NCBI GenBank assembly: GCA_002431635.1 | Contig: DJGH01000062.1 | Span: 19,919-54,618 of the forward strand | Direction of reading: 5' to 3' | DNA from: Petrotoga sp. UBA5851 | GTDB taxonomy: Bacteria; Thermotogota; Thermotogae; Petrotogales; Petrotogaceae | Length of the DNA stretch: 34,700 nt | In this document: piece by piece, positions 30,645-34,700 of the stretch | Position numbering within the stretch: the first letter of the stretch is position 1 | Layout: every line of letters starts with the position of its first letter | Position numbers and translations under genes: made by a program | Notes under the pieces: model-generated | What the model saw: only the letters and a program-made list of their open reading frames with translations | Database searches by the model: none | Told to the model about the DNA's origin: nothing

Positions 30645-32833
30645 AAGAATTGAATATAAATGAAAAGATAAATATTGACGAGATACTCAATGATCTTGAA
30701 AATTATGCTCCCAGAAGGAAAGGCTGGCACTGGCGCAAGCCTCTTAAAGAGGGAACAGAAATAAATGGTTTTAAGTATTTCCAGATAAGTGAACCTCTTA
30801 AAAACTCACTGCCACTTCCTTCTGCCCATTACTTTGGCAACATTGATCCACAGCCAGAAGTTAACATAACTTCTGAAATTGCTTCTGGAAGGTTTGAAGA
30901 AGATATAAGAAGAATGAGAATGGCAGCATGGTATGGTGCAGACCATATAATGGTTATCAGGACTCTCGGGCAGAGTCATATGGACGGACTGATTGAAGGT
31001 ACTCCTGAAGGAATAGGCGGCATTCCTATAACTCGCAAACAGATCAGAGCTTCAAGAAAAGCTTTGGACCTTATAGAAGATGAAGTAGGTAGGCCTATAA
31101 ATCTTCACAGCTATATAAGCGGAATAGCAGGACCGGAAGTTGCAGTTCTTTTTGCCGAAGAAGGTATAAACGGTGCACATCAGGATCCGCAGTATAATGT
31201 TCTTTACAGGGGAATAAATATGGTTCGCTCCTTTGTGGATGCAGCCGTAGCAAAGAAAATAATGGCAAGCGCAGATATGCTCCAGATAGACGGGGCCCAC
31301 AATGCCAATGCATCAGCAAAAAAAGCATGGAATGTTATGCCTGAGCTTCTGGTACAGCATGCGGTAAACTCCTTGTACTCTGTAAAGGCAGGAATGAAAA
31401 AGGGTAACATTGCTCTTTCAACCGTGCCTCCTACGACATCGCCTTCACCGGAAATGAGAATAAATATGATCTATGCGCTTACAATACGTGAACTTTTTAA
31501 GGGCTATAGATTCAGGGCACAGATGAACACACGGTATATAGAATCAGATCTTATGGATGCGACAAGGATACACGTACTTAATGCAGCGCTTTCAAGGCTT
31601 ACAAGTGCCGATCTGCAGTCTACTATAACTCCAGATGAAGGCAGGAATGTTCCATGGCATATCAATTCGATAAGAGGTATAGAGACGGCCAAGCATACTC
31701 TGATATCTATGGACGGCATAAAGAAGTATGTAAAGATAGATGAAGCAAACGTCCGTGAAGATATACGCAACCTCAAAATAAGAGCTATACTGATGCTTGA
31801 AGAAATCATCGAAATGGGTGGATTTTTCAATGCTGTTGAAGAGGGAATGTTCGTAGACAATGGTTTTTATCCCGAAAGAATGGGAGATGGAATAGTAAGG
31901 CAGAAAGACGGGGGAATAGGCGCCGGAACAGTTGTTCCCAGAGATCAAGATTATATGGCGCCAGTATGTGAACATTTCGGTTACAATAATCTCCCTGCAG
32001 GGATCATAAAAGACTGTGATCCGGTAGGTGGTTGTACCCTTTGTCACCATAACAAAATTAAGTTTCTCAATGAACTGGATGAAGATGACAATGTACAGAA
32101 ACGATTGCTGGATATACGTGAGTACAGAAAAAAAGATCTTATCAAGCCTGAAACGGAATGGAGTTATGACGGAGTGATACAGATAGACATGACCATACCG
32201 GAAAGTTCCGAATATGCAGAAGCTGCAGCAATTGAAATATGCCGTAAAATGGGTCTTGAAGATCCCGAAGTTATTAGTATAAAGGTTCTACATCCAAGCG
32301 AAGGAACATATGTTGAGCTTAAAGGTAAAGTGCCTTTTTTCATTAACAAGAAGGATCTTGTACTTCCCAAAAAAACTGAAGCACTTTCTGAAGATGTACT
32401 TTTTGACTTCTGCAAAAAAAGAGTAATAAAAGTTGTAGCTGGTACTGTGGGAAACGACGAGCATAACGTCGGACTGAGGGAAATTCTTGATATAAAGCAT
32501 GGCGGAATAGAAAAGTACGGTATAAAGTATGTTTATCTTGGAACCAGTATTCCTCCTGAAAAAATGATAGATTCTGCAATAGAAGTTGGTGCCGATGCCG
32601 TGCTTGCTTCCATGATAGTCACTCATAATGATATACATATTGCAAACATGAAAAAACTTAACGATATTGCTGTGGAAAAAGGGGTAAGAGATAAGTTTCT
32701 TCTTATCGTAGGCGGAACACAAATCTCTAATGATATGGCTATAGAGAACAGTATGGATGCAGGTTTTGGTAGAGGAACCAAGGGAGCACATGTTGCTAGT
32801 TTTATTGTAAAAAATATGATGAAAAAAGCTTAG
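30641..32833 (+). CDS. oraE: D-ornithine 4,5-aminomutase, large subunit (cobalamin and PLP)
   Basis: The 730-residue subunit joins a TIM-barrel domain to a C-terminal Rossmann-type cobalamin domain. The base-off B12 motif DxHxxG is present as DEHNVG (606-611), with H608 the expected cobalt ligand. A lysine 11 residues later (K619, in DIKHGG) aligns with the PLP-binding lysine reported for the Clostridium enzyme; that alignment is from memory. The enzyme moves the 5-amino group of D-ornithine to C4, giving 2,4-diaminopentanoate. It ends the operon at a bidirectional terminator. No ornithine racemase gene is in this operon. Confidence 0.95.
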   Translation: MKELNINEKINIDEILNDLENYAPRRKGWHWRKPLKEGTEINGFKYFQISEPLKNSLPLPSAHYFGNIDPQPEVNITSEIASGRFEEDIRRMRMAAWYGADHIMVIRTLGQSHMDGLIEGTPEGIGGIPITRKQIRASRKALDLIEDEVGRPINLHSYISGIAGPEVAVLFAEEGINGAHQDPQYNVLYRGINMVRSFVDAAVAKKIMASADMLQIDGAHNANASAKKAWNVMPELLVQHAVNSLYSVKAGMKKGNIALSTVPPTTSPSPEMRINMIYALTIRELFKGYRFRAQMNTRYIESDLMDATRIHVLNAALSRLTSADLQSTITPDEGRNVPWHINSIRGIETAKHTLISMDGIKKYVKIDEANVREDIRNLKIRAILMLEEIIEMGGFFNAVEEGMFVDNGFYPERMGDGIVRQKDGGIGAGTVVPRDQDYMAPVCEHFGYNNLPAGIIKDCDPVGGCTLCHHNKIKFLNELDEDDNVQKRLLDIREYRKKDLIKPETEWSYDGVIQIDMTIPESSEYAEAAAIEICRKMGLEDPEVISIKVLHPSEGTYVELKGKVPFFINKKDLVLPKKTEALSEDVLFDFCKKRVIKVVAGTVGNDEHNVGLREILDIKHGGIEKYGIKYVYLGTSIPPEKMIDSAIEVGADAVLASMIVTHNDIHIANMKKLNDIAVEKGVRDKFLLIVGGTQISNDMAIENSMDAGFGRGTKGAHVASFIVKNMMKKA

Positions 32834-32840
32834 GAATAAA

Positions 32841-32873
32841 AAAACCGGGCCTTTATGAAAAGGTCCGGTTTTT
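32841..32873. terminator. Bidirectional terminator (oraE / exported protein)
   Basis: AAAACCGGGCCTTT (32841-32854) pairs with AAAGGTCCGGTTTT (32859-32872) through one G-U, around ATGA. A- and T-runs flank it, between two convergent stops. Confidence 0.9.
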
Positions 32874-32895
32874 GCTAAAAATAAGATGTAGATTA

Positions 32896-34194
32896 TTATT
32901 TTAAAATAAAGTCTGCTTTTATATTTCCTGAACTGGTATGATTTACGGAAAATAAAAGTCCAAACTCGCCTTTTTCCCCGTACTGTTCAAAAAGCTTGGA
33001 AATATCTAAAAATAAGTTTGCAAGATTTCCAAAAGGCACTTTAGAATTGAGAATCTTAAAAAGAGCATTATCAGAAAGATTTTTAGAGGTTTTCAACATT
33101 GTGTTGATATCATTAGCGGTAGTCTGGGAAACAAAAAAGTTATCTCCGTCCTTCCATAGATAAAATATCTGCTCAGGCAAAGCCTGCTTGGGCTGGGAAC
33201 TAGAAGAAGATTGATTCTGCTGGGAGATAAAAATCTTTACCGCATTGGATGAAGTTTTTTCATACTTAATATTATTATCTTTGAAAACCGGAAGCAACTG
33301 GTCGATAGAACTTTTTGAATTTATTTTCGCATAATTTATACTTTTTATATCAAGCATTCCAGTATTTTTGAGATTTATATCTAAATTCCCATTCAACTCA
33401 AAGCCTGATGAAGACATAAGAACTTTTTCAATAATGCTGTAATCGACAATAATATTAACAATATCGCCAAATACTTTAAAATCCTTGGGAACAAATCCGG
33501 ATACTCCGAAAACGGTTCCCAGGAACTTGTAATCCTGAGGTTTTTTTACATAAGCCGGACTAATTTCTTTTTCGTTTATCTTTCCAGAAGCAGTTCCTAC
33601 AAGGAAGCCATCTTTGATATATACTGATCCTGTAGTTTTAAGATCACTTGCATTCACATTAAAGAAAAAACCGTTTGATATTTTTACTAAAGAAGTGTCT
33701 AAACCTGTTTTTAATGTTGCATAGGCTTTATCGTCCTGAATAAAAATGACATAATCCTTGCCATCTATTTTCTTGTTATAACTTTTCAAGGATATGTTCG
33801 ATTCCTTTGTTATCTCAAGTATCTTTTCCATGGCCTTGGTAAAATCCTGTACCTTGTCCACAGGCCCGAAAACTATTCCGAACGGATAGTAAGAATCTTT
33901 TGGTTCTTGTATAAAAAAAGCCATATCAGTATTTAAAGATTTAAAAAAAGCGTCCGGCTTAATATCCAGAGTGTTGAGGTACATCTCTATGTAGCTTGAA
34001 AAGGTTATTTCTGCACTGAAAGGTTCACCAAGGAACTTACCGATAGTCGGAACTGTTTTCATCTGATCATAAGTAGCGCTGACATTTTTCATGACAAAAA
34101 CTGCCTTGGAATCTTCAGGAACCAGTTTCAGGACACTGGAGTAGGCAATTGATATTGAAAGTATCATGGTGAAAAGCAGTAACAGTTTCTTCAC
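32896..34194 (-). CDS. Exported protein of unknown function (DUF3352-like)
   Basis: The 432-residue protein starts at GTG with GGAGGG six bases upstream and has a type I signal peptide (MKKLLLLFTMILSISIAYSS) without a lipobox. The mature part opens VLKLVPEDSKAVFVMKNV, which resembles DUF3352-type periplasmic proteins. Long alternating beta/helix stretches follow, with a Ser/Gln-rich linker (QQNQSSSSSQPKQ) near residue 330. No catalytic motif is visible. It is monocistronic and convergent with oraE. Its role is unknown, and the DUF assignment is a guess from the N-terminal pattern. Confidence 0.75.
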   Translation of the reverse strand: MKKLLLLFTMILSISIAYSSVLKLVPEDSKAVFVMKNVSATYDQMKTVPTIGKFLGEPFSAEITFSSYIEMYLNTLDIKPDAFFKSLNTDMAFFIQEPKDSYYPFGIVFGPVDKVQDFTKAMEKILEITKESNISLKSYNKKIDGKDYVIFIQDDKAYATLKTGLDTSLVKISNGFFFNVNASDLKTTGSVYIKDGFLVGTASGKINEKEISPAYVKKPQDYKFLGTVFGVSGFVPKDFKVFGDIVNIIVDYSIIEKVLMSSSGFELNGNLDINLKNTGMLDIKSINYAKINSKSSIDQLLPVFKDNNIKYEKTSSNAVKIFISQQNQSSSSSQPKQALPEQIFYLWKDGDNFFVSQTTANDINTMLKTSKNLSDNALFKILNSKVPFGNLANLFLDISKLFEQYGEKGEFGLLFSVNHTSSGNIKADFILK

Positions 34195-34239
34195 ATTTAT
34201 CCCTCCAAAAAAAGTCTTTTTGAAGACCGTATTATTATT

Positions 34240-34248
34240 ATTTTATCA
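34240..34248 (-). promoter_or_regulatory. Extended -10 candidate for the exported protein gene
   Basis: On the minus strand TGATAAAAT (34248-34240) is identical to the element in front of upp. TTGATT at 34270-34265 lies 19 bases upstream of TAAAAT. The leader also holds GTCTT-N4-AAGAC followed by seven T, a weak attenuator-like stem. Confidence 0.4.
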
Positions 34249-34292
34249 TAAACAAAGATGCGTTAATCAAAATGTATTGTAAAATAAAAAAC

Positions 34293-34321
34293 TTGATAAT
34301 ACACTAAATTTAGAGTATAAT
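34293..34321 (+). promoter_or_regulatory. Sigma-70 promoter of yajC
   Basis: TTGATA (34293-34298), a 17-base spacer and TATAAT (34316-34321) lie about 34 bases before the yajC start. The spacer contains the palindrome CTAAATTTAG (34304-34313). Confidence 0.8.
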
Positions 34322-34354
34322 CTATAGGAAAAAACCATTTTCTGGAGGTGAATC

Positions 34355-34700
34355 ATGTTAGAAAAGTTTATTGATCTTATAAACTTTGGAAGTACAGACG
34401 GAACAGCGGCACCAGCGGCATCGGGGGACCCTGCGGCACAAGGAGCCGGTGGCTTTTTGGGATCATGGCTGTTTATAATAGTCATTTTCGTTCTTTTTTG
34501 GCTGCTTTTAATCCTTCCGCAGAGAAGACAGGAAAAGAAACACAAAGAAATGATGAGCAAGCTTGAGAAAGGTGACAAGATAGTTAACCAGGCAGGTATA
34601 ATCGGGAAGATAGTTTCAATAAGCAATGATAAAATTAGGATAAGAACCGGCGACAACACACAGATAGACATAACAAAGGGATCAATTGCAGCTGTTCTCT
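34355..34700 (+). CDS. yajC: Preprotein translocase subunit YajC, 3' end beyond window
   Basis: About 115 residues are visible and the frame is still open at the window edge. An N-terminal Ala/Gly-rich stretch (TDGTAAPAASGDPAAQGAGG) is followed by one membrane segment, WLFIIVIFVLFWLLLILPQRRQEKKHK. Then comes the family pattern LEKGDKIVNQAGIIGKIVSI. YajC associates with SecDF, so secD probably follows outside the window. GGAGGTG lies four bases before the ATG. The Ala-rich leader is richer in G+C than its surroundings. Confidence 0.92.
   Translation, partial: MLEKFIDLINFGSTDGTAAPAASGDPAAQGAGGFLGSWLFIIVIFVLFWLLLILPQRRQEKKHKEMMSKLEKGDKIVNQAGIIGKIVSISNDKIRIRTGDNTQIDITKGSIAAVL

Noticed and set aside
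31592..32791. Long antisense ORFs over oraE
   Set aside because: They mirror a strongly conserved enzyme and have no ribosome site or credible composition.
34213..34232. Attenuator in the leader of the exported-protein gene
   Set aside because: The stem has only five pairs and the T-run runs into the ribosome site; too weak to list alone.
1..34700. CRISPR arrays, insertion sequences, prophage or attachment sites
   Set aside because: No spaced direct repeats, transposase, integrase or terminal inverted repeats were seen by eye.

Overview
This window reads as a chromosomal segment of an anaerobic, amino-acid-fermenting, flagellated bacterium. It is AT-rich, with AGA/ATA-heavy codon use and strong GGAGG-type ribosome binding sites. 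Several promoters match the sigma-70 consensus perfectly. The phylum cannot be fixed from this stretch. The metabolic genes recall Clostridia and syntrophic or candidate phyla, while the cohesin/dockerin lipoproteins and the long hook-associated proteins are not tied to one group. No insertion sequence, prophage or CRISPR array was seen.

Layout. (1) 1-3824: the 5' end of a tRNA gene with a consensus promoter, a small omega-like ORF, then the minus-strand genes murJ, upp and glyA. (2) 3825-11823: a divergent control region, then a nine-gene plus-strand operon: aminotransferase, buk, ptb, buk, an unknown P-loop protein and a four-subunit 2-oxoacid:ferredoxin oxidoreductase. Together these form a nearly self-contained oxidative route from branched-chain amino acids to acids plus ATP. 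(3) 11825-12147: tRNA-Ser(GGA) and an orphan non-coding transcription unit, both with consensus promoters. (4) 12157-21867: a minus-strand flagellar operon behind a sigma-28-type promoter: flgM, flgN, a very long flgK, an enlarged flgL, two cohesin-type lipoproteins, fliW, csrA and a PfkB-like protein that lacks the catalytic motif. (5) 21875-27352: frr, uppS, cdsA, a type IV pilin-like protein and alaS on the plus strand. (6) 27448-32873: an ornithine-degradation operon (ord, ortA, ortB, oraS, oraE). (7) 32896-34700: an exported hypothetical protein (minus strand) and the start of yajC (plus strand, cut by the window edge).

How it fits together. Regions 2 and 6 are both amino-acid catabolic operons. 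Their control regions share a 16-bp palindrome, ATGAAA-N4-TTTCAT: two overlapping copies at 3961-3990, one at 27476-27491, and a one-mismatch copy at 27448-27463. This suggests one regulator for both. A perfect FNR-type box lies at 4022-4035. In region 4, FliW and CsrA form the usual flagellin-translation control pair. They sit beside three unusual partners (the pseudo-kinase and two cohesin lipoproteins) and just upstream of the orphan RNA. The strongest candidates for something undescribed are the shared palindrome regulon, the orphan RNA next to csrA, the cohesin/dockerin lipoproteins embedded in a flagellar operon, and the P-loop protein in the fermentation operon.
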